A stretch of DNA of 64,000 nucleotides from Casp-actino8 sp001510455 (GCA_027592035.1 JAQCIK010000004.1:66857-130856), one strand, 5' to 3'. Positions 48,162-57,997 are shown, counted from the first letter of the stretch. Numbers and translations are program-made. Notes: generated by a model not told the origin, from the letters alone.

Positions 48162-49604
48162 ATGAGGATTCGCACCCTCGGACATCTCTGCCGCGATGCT
48201 CACCTCGATCTCGATCGGCCGGGAACGCCATCGAACGAGTCGTGGAGCGACACCGTCGTGTCGGGCATCTCTCACGACTCTCGCCGGATCGGACCCGGTT
48301 CGGTCTTTTGTGCCGTTCGTGGAGCTCGATTCGACGGACATGATTTCGTTCGTGATGCTGTGGGCCTCGGTGCCGTCGCCCTGGTGGTCGAACACCCGGT
48401 GTCCGAGGTCGATTCCTCGGTGCCCCAGATCGTCGTGCGCGATGCACGTCTTGCCATGGGTCGTCTCGCCACGGCGTTCTGGGGAGATCCGTCTCGTCAC
48501 ATGGAGGTCATCGGGGTCACCGGTACGAACGGAAAGACCACGACGACCCACCTCCTCGCCGAGATCCTGACCGCGGCCGGGCGTCCCACCGAGGTCATCG
48601 GAACGCTGTCGGGAGGCTTCACCACTCCGGAGGCTCCCGACTTGCAGGCGACCCTTGCCGGCATGAGAGAAGGCGGTACGCGTGCAGTGGCCATGGAGGT
48701 CTCGTCGCATTCCCTCGTGATGGAGCGAGTCACCGGAACGTGGTTCGCGGCGGCGGTGTTCACCAATCTGTCGCGCGACCATCTCGACCTCCACGGTGAC
48801 ATGGAGACGTACTTCGCTTCCAAGGCGCGACTCTTCGATCCCTCGTTCACCGACATGGCGGTCGTCAACGTCGACGATCCGTATGGTCGACGACTCGCCA
48901 GCGCTTCCCGTGTCCGAACGATTCCCTTCTCACGTGCCGATCTGGTCGACGTCGAGGTGTCGACGGTCGAGCATCGCTACGTCTGGCATGGCCGTTCGGT
49001 ACGTTGTCCGCTCGGAGGTGCGGTCAACGTCATGAATTCTCTGGCCGCTGCCACGGTCGCCGACGCGCTCGGAGTCGACACCGCAACGATCGCCGATGCG
49101 CTCGCCCAAGTGGCCCCGGTGCCCGGTCGTATGGAGCGGGTGGACGATGGGCAGGACTTCACGGTGTTCGTGGACTACGCCCACACTCCCGATGGATTGT
49201 CGGCCGTTCTCCGGTCACTTCGAGAGTCGAATCTCGAGGGAAGGATTCTCGTCGTCTTCGGATGTGGCGGTGATCGGGACAAGGCCAAGCGGCCCATGAT
49301 GGGAGAGGTCGCGGTGGGTCTCGCCGACGAAGTGATCGTGACGTCGGACAACCCTCGTAGCGAGGATCCACGGGCGATCATCGCGTCGATCGTGGCCGGG
49401 GTTCCGGATCATCTTCGCCATCGGCTGGTGGGTGAAGTCGTCGATCGACGAGCCGCCATCGAGACGGCCATCGGTCGCGCCCGTCCGGGTGACGTCGTGT
49501 TGATCGCCGGAAAGGGTCACGAGACCACGCAGATCATCGGAAACGACGTGCTGCCCTTCGACGACAGAGACGTGGCACGTGATGTACTCGGGGTGCGCGC
49601 ATGA
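48162..49604 (+). CDS. murE: UDP-MurNAc-tripeptide synthetase MurE
   Basis: Adds the third amino acid of the peptidoglycan stem in the cytosol. The ATP loop VTGTNGKTTTTHLLAE, the UDP-MurNAc region MEVSSHSLVMERV and the C-terminal VTSDNPRSEDP are visible. The DNPR motif indicates meso-diaminopimelate as the added residue. 480 residues, ATG 3 nt after ftsI. The next gene, mraY, overlaps its stop as ATGA, leaving no room for murF, which normally sits here. Confidence 0.95.
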   Translation: MRIRTLGHLCRDAHLDLDRPGTPSNESWSDTVVSGISHDSRRIGPGSVFCAVRGARFDGHDFVRDAVGLGAVALVVEHPVSEVDSSVPQIVVRDARLAMGRLATAFWGDPSRHMEVIGVTGTNGKTTTTHLLAEILTAAGRPTEVIGTLSGGFTTPEAPDLQATLAGMREGGTRAVAMEVSSHSLVMERVTGTWFAAAVFTNLSRDHLDLHGDMETYFASKARLFDPSFTDMAVVNVDDPYGRRLASASRVRTIPFSRADLVDVEVSTVEHRYVWHGRSVRCPLGGAVNVMNSLAAATVADALGVDTATIADALAQVAPVPGRMERVDDGQDFTVFVDYAHTPDGLSAVLRSLRESNLEGRILVVFGCGGDRDKAKRPMMGEVAVGLADEVIVTSDNPRSEDPRAIIASIVAGVPDHLRHRLVGEVVDRRAAIETAIGRARPGDVVLIAGKGHETTQIIGNDVLPFDDRDVARDVLGVRA

Positions 49605-50680
49605 TCGCCGTCATGATCGCCGGCGCCACCTCGATGCTGGTGTCGCTCTTCGGCACTCGCTTCCTCATCGTGTTCTTCCGCGAGCGCGGCAAGGGTCAAC
49701 CGATCCTCGGCAAAGAGGACCACGGCCCCGAACACCACAAGAAGAAGTCGGGGACTCCAACGATGGGTGGACTCGCCATCGTGGGTGCCGCCTTCGTCGG
49801 ATGGACAGTGGCTCACGTTCGTGACGGACTCGCCTTTTCCAATCAGGCGATCATCATCTGGGTCGGCATCTTGATCATGGCCGGTATGGGTCTGCTCGAT
49901 GACGTGATCAAGGTGAACAAGGGACACAACCGGGGAATCTTCTGGAAGAAGAAGGGCCTCATCACTCTCGCTCTCGCTTGTGGAGTCACTTGGTGGCTGG
50001 TGGCAGCGACGGACGTGTCCGAGACCATTTCGTTCACCCGATTCGATTTTCCCGGTTGGGAGATTCCGTGGTGGCTGTGGGTGGCCTGGACCGGACTCAT
50101 GATGTGGGCGACGACCAACGCCGTGAACGTGACCGACGGGCTCGATGGTCTCGCAGGAGGTTCGGCACTGTTCGGCTTCTTGGCCTTCGCGGTCATCGGC
50201 TACTGGTCGTTCCGCAATCCCGAGGTCTACGGAGTGCTCGCGGGCGGAACCGTGAATCCGCTCGACCTCGCCGTTCTGTCGGCTGGCTTCGCCGGGGCAT
50301 GCGGTGGATTTCTCTGGTGGAACGCGGCGCCGGCCCGAATCTTCATGGGTGACGTCGGAGCACTCGGAATCGGTGCTGCGCTCGGGTTGCTTGCCGTCGC
50401 CACCAACACGCACTTCCTGCTGCCACTCATCTGTGGAATCAACGTGCTCGAAGCCGGATCGGTTGCCGTCCAGATGACCATTTTCCGGGCGAGTGGGCGA
50501 ACTCGGCGCTTCTTCCGCATGACGCCGATTCACCATCACTTCGAGTTGATCGGCTGGCCCGAGACGACCGTGATCATTCGTTTCTGGATCATCGGCGGGA
50601 TTTGCGTTGCGGCAGCCTTGGCCATGTTCATCGGTGACTTCACGCGAATCACCGATCAAGCCGGGAACTTGCTGCCGTGA
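49601..50680 (+). CDS. mraY: Phospho-MurNAc-pentapeptide transferase MraY
   Basis: Integral membrane enzyme making lipid I from UDP-MurNAc-pentapeptide and undecaprenyl phosphate. About ten membrane segments in 359 residues. Motifs: KKKSGTPTMGG at the N-terminal loop, LLDDVIKV with the Mg-binding Asp pair, NAVNVTDGLDGLAGG, FMGDVGALGIGAALG and the MTPIHHHFEL loop. Overlaps murE at the start and murD at the end (GTGA). Confidence 0.97.
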   Translation: MIAVMIAGATSMLVSLFGTRFLIVFFRERGKGQPILGKEDHGPEHHKKKSGTPTMGGLAIVGAAFVGWTVAHVRDGLAFSNQAIIIWVGILIMAGMGLLDDVIKVNKGHNRGIFWKKKGLITLALACGVTWWLVAATDVSETISFTRFDFPGWEIPWWLWVAWTGLMMWATTNAVNVTDGLDGLAGGSALFGFLAFAVIGYWSFRNPEVYGVLAGGTVNPLDLAVLSAGFAGACGGFLWWNAAPARIFMGDVGALGIGAALGLLAVATNTHFLLPLICGINVLEAGSVAVQMTIFRASGRTRRFFRMTPIHHHFELIGWPETTVIIRFWIIGGICVAAALAMFIGDFTRITDQAGNLLP

Positions 50681-52017
50681 CCGAGCGCGTCCTGGTGTAC
50701 GGCGTCGCTGTGGCCGGTCTCGCAACGGTGCGGGCACTCCTTCGGCGCAACATCGACTGCATCGCAGTCGATGATTCGGTGGACGAGGCGAAGCGGCGAG
50801 CCGTCACCGAGTTGGGGGTCGAACTGATCGAGAGTCCGAGTGACGCACTTCTCTCGGGTCTCGTCGTCGAATCGAGCATGGTTGCGCCGGCTCCGGGAAT
50901 TTCCGAGTCGCATCCGGTCGTCGACATCGCTCGACGAGCCGATCGGCGACTCGTGACCGAACTCGATCTGGCTTACGAGTGGGAGAGCGCCCGTCCAGGA
51001 GGTCCGCGACCCGTGGTCGCGGTGACCGGAACCGACGGCAAGACGAGCACGACACTTCTCACCGCGTCGATGCTCGAGGCCGGGGGCCGAGCCACTGTCG
51101 CCTGCGGCAACACCGACGTGCCCATGGTGGAAGCACTCGATCTCGACGTCGACTGCTTCGTCGTCGAAGCGACCAGTTTCCGCTTGGCGTTCTGCGACAC
51201 TTTCCGCGCCGAGGCATCGGCCTGGCTGAACCTGGCCGAAGACCATCTGGACTGGCACCAGAGCATGAAGTCGTACGAGAACGCCAAGGCGCGTCTTTGG
51301 TCGAACGTTCGTGAGAACGATGCGGCGATCGGTTGGATCGACGATCCGATCGTCATGCACCATCTGGCTCGGGCCCGATGCCGTCGGGTGACTTTCGGTG
51401 TCGGGACGGCCGATTACCGCGTCGTCGACGACACCTTGGTCGGTCCCGAGGGTGAGATCGCGCCGGTTGACGGTCTTTCGCGATCACTTCCGCACGACGT
51501 GACGAACGCCCTGTGTGCGTCGGCCCTCGTCCTCGAGAGTGGACTGGCCGATCGTCGCGCCGTTGCCCGAGCTCTTCCCGATTTTCGTGCTCCGAGTCAT
51601 CGAATCGAATTCGTCGGTGAAGCCGACGGAATTCGTTGGTACGACGATTCGAAGGCGACGACACCTCACGCCGTCCTGACTGCGCTTCGCGGTTTCGACA
51701 GCGTGATTCTGGTGGCGGGTGGTCGGAACAAGGGTCTCGATCTCGGTGAATTGGCGGCCGAGGAGTCACGGGTCCGAGCCGTGGTCGCCATCGGGGAGGC
51801 TGCGCCCGAGATCGCTCGGGCCTTCTCCGGGCGTCGATCGGTGGTGACCGCCGGTGACATGGGGGAGGCCGTCAAGGCGGCCCGCGAATTGGCGACCGAC
51901 GGTGATGTCGTTCTCCTGTCTCCGGGCTGTACGAGTTTCGACTGGTACGACGGCTACGCGCGACGTGGTGAAGATTTCAGTCGTCGAGTTCGCGAGTTGA
52001 TCGGAGGACGCTCATGA
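50677..52017 (+). CDS. murD: UDP-MurNAc-alanine:glutamate ligase MurD
   Basis: Adds D-glutamate to UDP-MurNAc-L-Ala. ATP loop AVTGTDGKTSTTLLTASML (Asp and Ser in place of the common Asn and Thr), VEATSFRLAF, NLAEDHLDWHQSMKSYENAKARL, and WYDDSKATTPHAVLTAL with LLSPGCTSFDWYDGYARRGEDF at the C-terminus are typical MurD features. 446 residues, GTG start overlapping mraY; stop overlaps ftsW as ATGA. Confidence 0.95.
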   Translation: MTERVLVYGVAVAGLATVRALLRRNIDCIAVDDSVDEAKRRAVTELGVELIESPSDALLSGLVVESSMVAPAPGISESHPVVDIARRADRRLVTELDLAYEWESARPGGPRPVVAVTGTDGKTSTTLLTASMLEAGGRATVACGNTDVPMVEALDLDVDCFVVEATSFRLAFCDTFRAEASAWLNLAEDHLDWHQSMKSYENAKARLWSNVRENDAAIGWIDDPIVMHHLARARCRRVTFGVGTADYRVVDDTLVGPEGEIAPVDGLSRSLPHDVTNALCASALVLESGLADRRAVARALPDFRAPSHRIEFVGEADGIRWYDDSKATTPHAVLTALRGFDSVILVAGGRNKGLDLGELAAEESRVRAVVAIGEAAPEIARAFSGRRSVVTAGDMGEAVKAARELATDGDVVLLSPGCTSFDWYDGYARRGEDFSRRVRELIGGRS

Positions 52018-53237
52018 CTCTCGCCCTACCCAACCGCTCGCGTCGAACGTCGCAGTTGGCCGAACGTCGACGTGCGGCGCTCGAGTCGGCGCAGAAGGCA
52101 CGTCGTACCGGACGTCGGCGTCGTTACCAGGAGGACGTCGGCCGTGATCCGAAGCCACTCGGCTTCTACGTGATCGTTGCGGTCACTCTCGCCCTCGTTG
52201 CGTTCGGTCTGGTGATGGTCCTGTCGTCATCGTCGATCGTCTCGTTCCATCGAGGACGTTCACCGTGGTACTACTTCGTGAAGCAGGTCTTCTGGGCCGG
52301 TCTTGGCTTCGTCGCCCTCGTGACCACGTACCGAATGCCGTTGAAGATCCTTCATTCGACGGCTCGAGTCCTTCCACCCTTCGCGACCGTGTTGATGTTG
52401 GCGGCGTTCACGCCCGGTCTCGGCAAGACGGTGAACGGTGCTCAGGCCTGGCTCGCCATCGGCGAGTACACGATTCAGCCTTCGGAATTCATGAAGTTGG
52501 CACTGGTGGTATACGGCGCCGACTGGTTGACCCGACGTGAGAAACAGTTGACCGATTTCCGTACGACGGCAATCCCGTATCTCGGCTGGGTCGGTGTGGG
52601 TGCCTTCATTGCGATCGCTCAAGGAGACCTCGGGTCATGTCTCGTGATCACCGCGATCGGCATGTCGATGCTCTTCTTGGCCGGGGCACCTTTGCGACCC
52701 CTGTTCGGCCTCTCGTTGGTCGGCGCCGTCGTGTTCATCGGTTACGCGCGGCTCGACAGCGACAAGTGGGCTCGCTTCACTTCATTTCTCGACATTCACG
52801 GAACTCGTGACACGGACGGCTATCAGGTGTACCAGGCTCTGATCAGCATCTCGAACGGCGGTCTCACCGGAACCGGGATCGGAGCCGGAACCGGCAAGTG
52901 GGGATACGTTCCACTCGCTCACACCGACTTCATCTTCTCCATCGTTGGCGAGGAGATGGGTCTTCTCGGAGTGCTCGGCCTGTTGACCCTCTTCGTGTTC
53001 CTCATTTACTTCGCGTTCCAGGTCGCGCTCTCGTGTCGTCATCGTTTCGGCTTCTTGTTGGCCGCCGGAGTCGGTTGCTGGTTCATCGTGCAGATCTCGA
53101 TCAACATCGGTGGAGTCATCGGACTTCTTCCCGTGACCGGGCTGACACTTCCGTTCATTTCGTTCGGAGGTAGCTCACTCATCGCGTCGATGGCGGCGGC
53201 GGGCCTCTTGATGAACGTGGCCCGACGACCGCGATGA
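52014..53237 (+). CDS. ftsW: Septal SEDS glycosyltransferase FtsW
   Basis: Peptidoglycan polymerase of the septum, partner of FtsI. An Arg-rich cytoplasmic tail of about 50 residues precedes around ten membrane segments. VNGAQAWLAIGEYTIQPSEF, AQGDLGSCLVI and PVTGLTLPFISFGGSSLI are SEDS signatures, and the LPFISFGGSS form together with the dcw location favours FtsW over RodA. 407 residues. Coupled at both ends by ATGA overlaps. Confidence 0.95.
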   Translation: MTLALPNRSRRTSQLAERRRAALESAQKARRTGRRRRYQEDVGRDPKPLGFYVIVAVTLALVAFGLVMVLSSSSIVSFHRGRSPWYYFVKQVFWAGLGFVALVTTYRMPLKILHSTARVLPPFATVLMLAAFTPGLGKTVNGAQAWLAIGEYTIQPSEFMKLALVVYGADWLTRREKQLTDFRTTAIPYLGWVGVGAFIAIAQGDLGSCLVITAIGMSMLFLAGAPLRPLFGLSLVGAVVFIGYARLDSDKWARFTSFLDIHGTRDTDGYQVYQALISISNGGLTGTGIGAGTGKWGYVPLAHTDFIFSIVGEEMGLLGVLGLLTLFVFLIYFAFQVALSCRHRFGFLLAAGVGCWFIVQISINIGGVIGLLPVTGLTLPFISFGGSSLIASMAAAGLLMNVARRPR

Positions 53238-54364
53238 CGGTGTTCGCTGCGGTCGCCGGTGGAGGGACCGCAGGACACGTGGTGCCGGCTCTCGCCCTCG
53301 TCGACGCGCTGATCGAGCGAGGACACGATCGATCCGAGCTGCTGTACACGGGAGCAGTTCGTGGAGTCGAAACATCCCTCGTTCCTCCGACCGGGACGCC
53401 TCACGTCTTTTTCGATGTCGTCGGATTGCAGCGTTCGATCGGGGCCTGGCGCGCCAATCTCGGATTCGTACCGCGCCTCTTGCGGGCCCGACGCCGAGCC
53501 GTCTCGATGTTCCGCTCCGATCGACCGCGAGTCGTCGTGAGCGTGGGCGGTTATGCCAGCCTGCCGGCGGTCCTGGCCGCACGAAAGCTGAAGATCCCGA
53601 TCGTCGTCGTGTCGTACGATCGTCGACCCGGACGTTCGAGCCGACTCACCAGTCGCTTCGCAACCGTGTCGGCGACCGCCTTCCCCGAGAGCGAGTTGCG
53701 GCACGCCGTCCACACCGGAGCTCCGGTCCGAGCCGAAATTCGTCACCTCGATCGCGGTCGGGTCCGTGACGACGCTCGGCGGAGACTCGGTCTGCCGAGC
53801 GATCGTTTCGTCGTGGTCGTCGTGGGTGGATCCCTGGGATCGGGTGCATTGAACGACGCGGCCGAGGCTCTCGTGAGACAATGTCGGGACGATTCGGGTC
53901 TGGCCGTGTTCCATGTGACGGGCGACCGATTCGTCGAGTCGGTACGGAAACGGATGGAACGGATCATGACGAGTGATGCACGAGTGATCCACCATGCCGT
54001 CGGATACCACTCGGAAATGGCCGACCTCTATGCAGCGGCCGACGTGCTCGTCGGGCGAGGTGGCGCGGGGACGATCGCCGAGATCGCAACCGTCGGAGTT
54101 CCAGCAATTCTGGTTCCGTGGTCGGGAGCGGCCGATGATCACCAGAGCGAGAACGTGCGTTGGTTGAGCGACATCGGAGGAGCGATCACCTTGACCGACG
54201 ACACGGTCATCGACCGGTTACCGGGTCTCGTGTCCGAATTACGCGCCGATCCTTCTCGCCTCTTCGAGATGGGCGAAAAGGCGTTCGTTCTCGGTGAGGC
54301 CAATCGTCGTGCCGCAGTGGCCGATCTCGTGGTCGAGGTGGCCGAGGGGAGAGCGTCCGAGTGA
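53234..54364 (+). CDS. murG: UDP-GlcNAc:lipid I transferase MurG
   Basis: GT-B enzyme that makes lipid II on the cytosolic face of the membrane. The N-terminal glycine-rich loop AGGGTAGHVVPALALVDAL, PRVVVSVGGYASLPAV and the C-terminal VGRGGAGTIAEIATVGVPAILVPW with DDHQSENVRWL are the family motifs. 376 residues, ATG overlapping ftsW and stop overlapping murC. Confidence 0.96.
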   Translation: MTVFAAVAGGGTAGHVVPALALVDALIERGHDRSELLYTGAVRGVETSLVPPTGTPHVFFDVVGLQRSIGAWRANLGFVPRLLRARRRAVSMFRSDRPRVVVSVGGYASLPAVLAARKLKIPIVVVSYDRRPGRSSRLTSRFATVSATAFPESELRHAVHTGAPVRAEIRHLDRGRVRDDARRRLGLPSDRFVVVVVGGSLGSGALNDAAEALVRQCRDDSGLAVFHVTGDRFVESVRKRMERIMTSDARVIHHAVGYHSEMADLYAAADVLVGRGGAGTIAEIATVGVPAILVPWSGAADDHQSENVRWLSDIGGAITLTDDTVIDRLPGLVSELRADPSRLFEMGEKAFVLGEANRRAAVADLVVEVAEGRASE

Positions 54365-55746
54365 CCTCGTCGGTCCTCGATCTGTCGACACGCCGCCGGA
54401 TCCACGTCGTGGGCGTCGGTGGTCCGGGAATGAGCGCGATTGCCATCGTCTTGGCACAGATGGGGCACGAGGTGTCGGGCTCCGACGTTCGCGAGGTCTC
54501 CACTCTGGATTCCGTGCGGGAGGTCGGAGTGCGAGTCTCGATCGGCCACGATCCTCGGTCGATCGAAGGTTGCGACATCGTCACTTCGTCGACGGCCATT
54601 CGGAGCTCGAACGTGGAGCTCGAAGCGGCGCGTCGTGCGGGAATTCCGACGGTGAGTCGTGCCGAGACACTCGCGGCCATGTGCTCCCTCGCCACCACGG
54701 TCGCGGTCGCCGGAACTCACGGAAAGACCACCTCGTCCTCGGTTCTTCGGGCGATGCTCGCCCCACGCTTCGATCCGAGTTTTCTCATCGGGGGCACGGT
54801 CCGCGACCTCGGGGTCGGAGCGCGTTGGACGGGCTCGTCGTTGTTCGTCGTCGAGGCCGACGAGAGCGACGGCACTCACCGGCAGCTACCGGTGGGCGCG
54901 GCGCTGGTCACGAACGTCGATCAGGACCACCTCGATCACTTCGGTGATTTCGACGCAGTCGTTCGGAGTTTCAGCGAATTCGTGCGTGACGTCGCAGGTC
55001 CGGTCGTCCTGTGCGCTGACGATCCTCACCTCGCTTCGATGAACGCCGATCGACTCCATACCTATGGTTCGTCGAGCGGTGACGTGCGTTGGAGCGACGT
55101 CGTCCATCTCGACGGTCGTACCTCCTTCTCGGTGAAAGGCCGAATCCTCGGTGTCGACTTCGAACGTCGCGTGTCGACTCCTCTGCGCGGCGAGCACAAC
55201 GTGTCGAACGTGACGGGTTGTCTGACCCTTGCGCTGGCGCTCGGTGCCGATCTCGACGAAGCGATCGAAGCCGTCGCCGATTTCGGTGGTGTCGGACGCC
55301 GTTACGACGTTCGAGCCGAGATCGATGGCATCGCGCTGATCGACGATTACGCCCACCTGCCACGCGAGATCGAGGCGGTCCTGGCCGCCGTGAGGAGTTC
55401 GGAAACCGGACGTCGAGTGGTGGCGGTCTTCCAGCCGAATCGCTTCAACCGTATGGCGATCATGTGGCCCGACTACGCGGACTCCTTCGGCGACGCCGAC
55501 GTCGTCGTGATCGCCGACATCTACTCCTCGGGTACCGATCCGATTCCGGGAGTCAGCGGCCGTCTGGTGGCCGATGCGGTCTCGGCGACTCGTGGGGGAG
55601 GGTCGGTTCATTACGTCGAAAATCGGAACGAACTGGCCTCGGTGGTGTCGGCCCTTCTCATGACCGGAGACGTCTGCATCTCGATGGGATGCGGAGACGT
55701 CGAATTCCTTCCCGACGAGATCGTGACGGTGAGGCGACGTGGCTGA
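54361..55746 (+). CDS. murC: UDP-MurNAc:alanine ligase MurC
   Basis: Adds the first L-alanine to UDP-MurNAc. N-terminal nucleotide fold HVVGVGGPGMSAIAIVLAQMG, ATP loop VAGTHGKTTSSSVL, EADESDGTHRQL, NVDQDHLDHFGDF and the C-terminal DDYAHLPREIEAVL are visible. 461 residues, GTG start. The end overlaps murB by 8 nt. Confidence 0.95.
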   Translation: MTSSVLDLSTRRRIHVVGVGGPGMSAIAIVLAQMGHEVSGSDVREVSTLDSVREVGVRVSIGHDPRSIEGCDIVTSSTAIRSSNVELEAARRAGIPTVSRAETLAAMCSLATTVAVAGTHGKTTSSSVLRAMLAPRFDPSFLIGGTVRDLGVGARWTGSSLFVVEADESDGTHRQLPVGAALVTNVDQDHLDHFGDFDAVVRSFSEFVRDVAGPVVLCADDPHLASMNADRLHTYGSSSGDVRWSDVVHLDGRTSFSVKGRILGVDFERRVSTPLRGEHNVSNVTGCLTLALALGADLDEAIEAVADFGGVGRRYDVRAEIDGIALIDDYAHLPREIEAVLAAVRSSETGRRVVAVFQPNRFNRMAIMWPDYADSFGDADVVVIADIYSSGTDPIPGVSGRLVADAVSATRGGGSVHYVENRNELASVVSALLMTGDVCISMGCGDVEFLPDEIVTVRRRG

Positions 55747-56701
55747 CGTCGATTTCGATCGATTGGCCGATCGCCTCGGGGGCGAGCGGAACGCTCCGCT
55801 CGGCGGGTCGACCACTTACCGCGTGGGAGGTCGAGCCGCAGTTCGCGTGCAGGTCGAATCACAGGAGCAACTGCACACGGTGGCCCGAATTCTGTCCGAG
55901 GTCGACGTCGAGATCGTGATCGTCGGACGCGGGAGCAACATGCTCGTCGCCGATCGAGGTTTCGCCGGTGTGGCGGTGCAGCTCGGTCGATTCGCCACCG
56001 AGTGCGCGATCGACGAACGTGGTGACGAAGCCATCGTCCGAGCCGGTGGATCGGCACTTCTGCCGGTGGTGGCGCGTCGCACCGCCGCCGGGGGTTGGAC
56101 CGGTTTCGAATGGGCGGTGGGTGTGCCGGGGAGTATCGGAGGCGCCGTTCGGATGAACGCAGGGGGACACGGTTCGGACATGGCGGCCAGCCTCGTCGAC
56201 GTCGACGTCTGCGACCTCAAGAGCGGCTCGGCTCGCAAACGAACTCTTGCGGAACTGGGTCTTCGATTTCGCGGCTCCGATCTGAGCGATCACGAGGTCG
56301 TCACGGAGGCCCGCTTGCGAGTGACACGAGCGGACGCTTCTCGATGCGAAGCTGCGATCGACGAGATCGTGGCCTGGCGCCGGGAACATCAACCCGGAGG
56401 TCAGAATGCCGGCTCGGTGTTCGTCAACCCGATTCCCGGAGAACTCTCGGCCGGTGAGCTCGTCGATCGAGCCGGGTTGAGAGGCCGACGTCTGGGTACG
56501 GCCGAAGTGTCGACCAAACATGCCAACTTCATTCAAGCCGACGACGGTGGAACGGCTTCGGACGTGAAGGCACTGATGGATCTGGTGCGGGATCAGGTGT
56601 TCGAACGATTCGGAATCGAGTTGCGCAGTGAGATTCGGCTCGTCGGATTCGATGACGACTCGGGATCCAATCTGCGGGACGTCACCGGAGTCGTGTCGTG
56701 A
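55739..56701 (+). CDS. murB: UDP-N-acetylenolpyruvylglucosamine reductase MurB
   Basis: FAD enzyme that reduces enolpyruvyl-UDP-GlcNAc to UDP-MurNAc with NADPH. STTYRVGGRAAV, VGRGSNMLVADRGFAG, GVPGSIGGAVRMNAGGHGSDMA, GQNAGSVFVNP with the catalytic Ser and AEVSTKHANFIQA are diagnostic. Type I form, 320 residues. GTG at 55739 inside the murC end; stop overlaps ftsQ as GTGA. Confidence 0.95.
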   Translation: MADVDFDRLADRLGGERNAPLGGSTTYRVGGRAAVRVQVESQEQLHTVARILSEVDVEIVIVGRGSNMLVADRGFAGVAVQLGRFATECAIDERGDEAIVRAGGSALLPVVARRTAAGGWTGFEWAVGVPGSIGGAVRMNAGGHGSDMAASLVDVDVCDLKSGSARKRTLAELGLRFRGSDLSDHEVVTEARLRVTRADASRCEAAIDEIVAWRREHQPGGQNAGSVFVNPIPGELSAGELVDRAGLRGRRLGTAEVSTKHANFIQADDGGTASDVKALMDLVRDQVFERFGIELRSEIRLVGFDDDSGSNLRDVTGVVS

Positions 56702-57948
56702 GCCGTCGCGATCCCACTGACGATTTCTCCGACGACGGGCTCGATCCCGACGTCGAAGCCGAACTGGCGGAAGCCTTCGCCGAGGAAGGTCCGATCGCGA
56801 CCGAGTCGACCGCATCCCCGTCTCCGACGGAGTCACGCGCCGAACCGTCGCGACGAGTGAAGTTCTCCGATGACGACCCGACACCGGCGCCTCGCGGAGA
56901 ACCGTCACCTGGTGTGAGTGACACCGATGGGGACGATGCGTGGGGCTTCTTTCGTCGTCACCTCTTGCGGGTACGCCTTCCACGTCCGTCGCTGCCGCGA
57001 CCGTCGATTCCACGACCGTCACTCCCTCGCTTCAGGGTGCCGCGGCTCTCGGTCCCCGGGCTCCGGCGTTCCACTTCGACCAGAACGTCGCAGTCCAAGG
57101 ATTCGGCTCCGAGGGTCACCTCGCGAACCACGACCGGCGCCGATGGTCGCACCCGCGTCGTCATCGCCGACGACACTGCTCAACCGACGAAGGTCTCAGG
57201 AGTTTCGGGTCAGGGTCGGTTCCGGGAACGTCGGATCGCCGCCCGTCGTGCCGAGGGTCGACGACGGCTGCGGATCGCTCTGGCAATCGGTGGGGTGTTG
57301 GCCGTCGTCATCACACTTCTCCTCGTGCTCGCCAGCCCGATCCTGTCGATTCGCACGATCGACGTCGAGGGAGTCGTGTACGCGGATGCCGACCGCGTCG
57401 GTGAAGTCGTGGCGTCGTTGCGCGGCGATCCGATTCTGACCGCGGATCTGAATGCTGCCGAGCGTGCGCTCGAGAGTATTCCCTGGGTTCGTGAGGCCCG
57501 CGTCTCGATGCACTTGCCTCGGCGTGTCGCCATACAGATCGACGAGCGCGTCCCGATCGCGTTCTTCCGGGCCGTTGATGGCTTCAATCGCGTGATCGAC
57601 ATCGAGGGACGAGTTCTCGACGTGATCGAAGGAGACCCGGTCGACTATCCGCCCGTTCTCGGTACCGGTCCGAATCTCTCGGCTGGCGATGTGGTCGGCC
57701 AACCGTTCCTCGGCGCGGCTCAACTCGTCAATGCCCTGCCGAGGGATCTGCGCCAACGACTGGTGTCGATGTCGACGACACCCGATGGCGAGGTGTCGTT
57801 TCTCCTGTCCGACGACGTGACCGTCCTGTTCGGCCGACCTGATCGGTTCCAGGACAAACTGGTCGCGCTGGTCAACGAGATCAAACGTCAGGGGAGTCGG
57901 TCGTATTCGATCGTCGACGTCTCGAGTGGTGAGGCGAGTGTGCGCTGA
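56698..57948 (+). CDS. ftsQ: Divisome protein FtsQ with a long cytoplasmic tail
   Basis: Bitopic membrane protein linking divisome parts. The cytoplasmic N-terminus is unusually long, about 195 residues: acidic at first, then five five-residue repeats PRPSL/PRPSI (residues 95-119), then Arg/Thr-rich. One membrane helix (about 198-220) is followed by the POTRA domain (SPILSIRTIDVEGVVYADADRV) and the beta domain (IQIDERVPIAFFRAVDGF, VIDIEGRVLD). 416 residues, GTG start. The ftsZ gene follows after a 150-nt gap. Confidence 0.9.
   Translation: MSRRDPTDDFSDDGLDPDVEAELAEAFAEEGPIATESTASPSPTESRAEPSRRVKFSDDDPTPAPRGEPSPGVSDTDGDDAWGFFRRHLLRVRLPRPSLPRPSIPRPSLPRFRVPRLSVPGLRRSTSTRTSQSKDSAPRVTSRTTTGADGRTRVVIADDTAQPTKVSGVSGQGRFRERRIAARRAEGRRRLRIALAIGGVLAVVITLLLVLASPILSIRTIDVEGVVYADADRVGEVVASLRGDPILTADLNAAERALESIPWVREARVSMHLPRRVAIQIDERVPIAFFRAVDGFNRVIDIEGRVLDVIEGDPVDYPPVLGTGPNLSAGDVVGQPFLGAAQLVNALPRDLRQRLVSMSTTPDGEVSFLLSDDVTVLFGRPDRFQDKLVALVNEIKRQGSRSYSIVDVSSGEASVR
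56980..57054 (+). repeat. 15-bp-period coding repeat in ftsQ
   Basis: Five consecutive units code for PRPSL, PRPSI, PRPSL, PRFRV and PRLSV. DNA identity between units is modest, so it is older than the ftsL repeat. Confidence 0.8.
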
Positions 57949-57997
57949 CCTGGGAGGATGGGGTCGAGCCGGTCGGGGTATCCCCCCATTTCCCAGG
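57949..57997 (+). other. Imperfect long hairpin directly after the ftsQ stop
   Basis: The 15-base arm at 57949-57963 (CCTGGGAGGATGGGG) pairs with 57984-57997 (CCCCATTTCCCAGG) with one bulge and one wobble pair; the loop is 20 nt. No U-run follows. It could end or attenuate the upstream operon, or protect the 3' end of an upstream mRNA. Confidence 0.55.
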
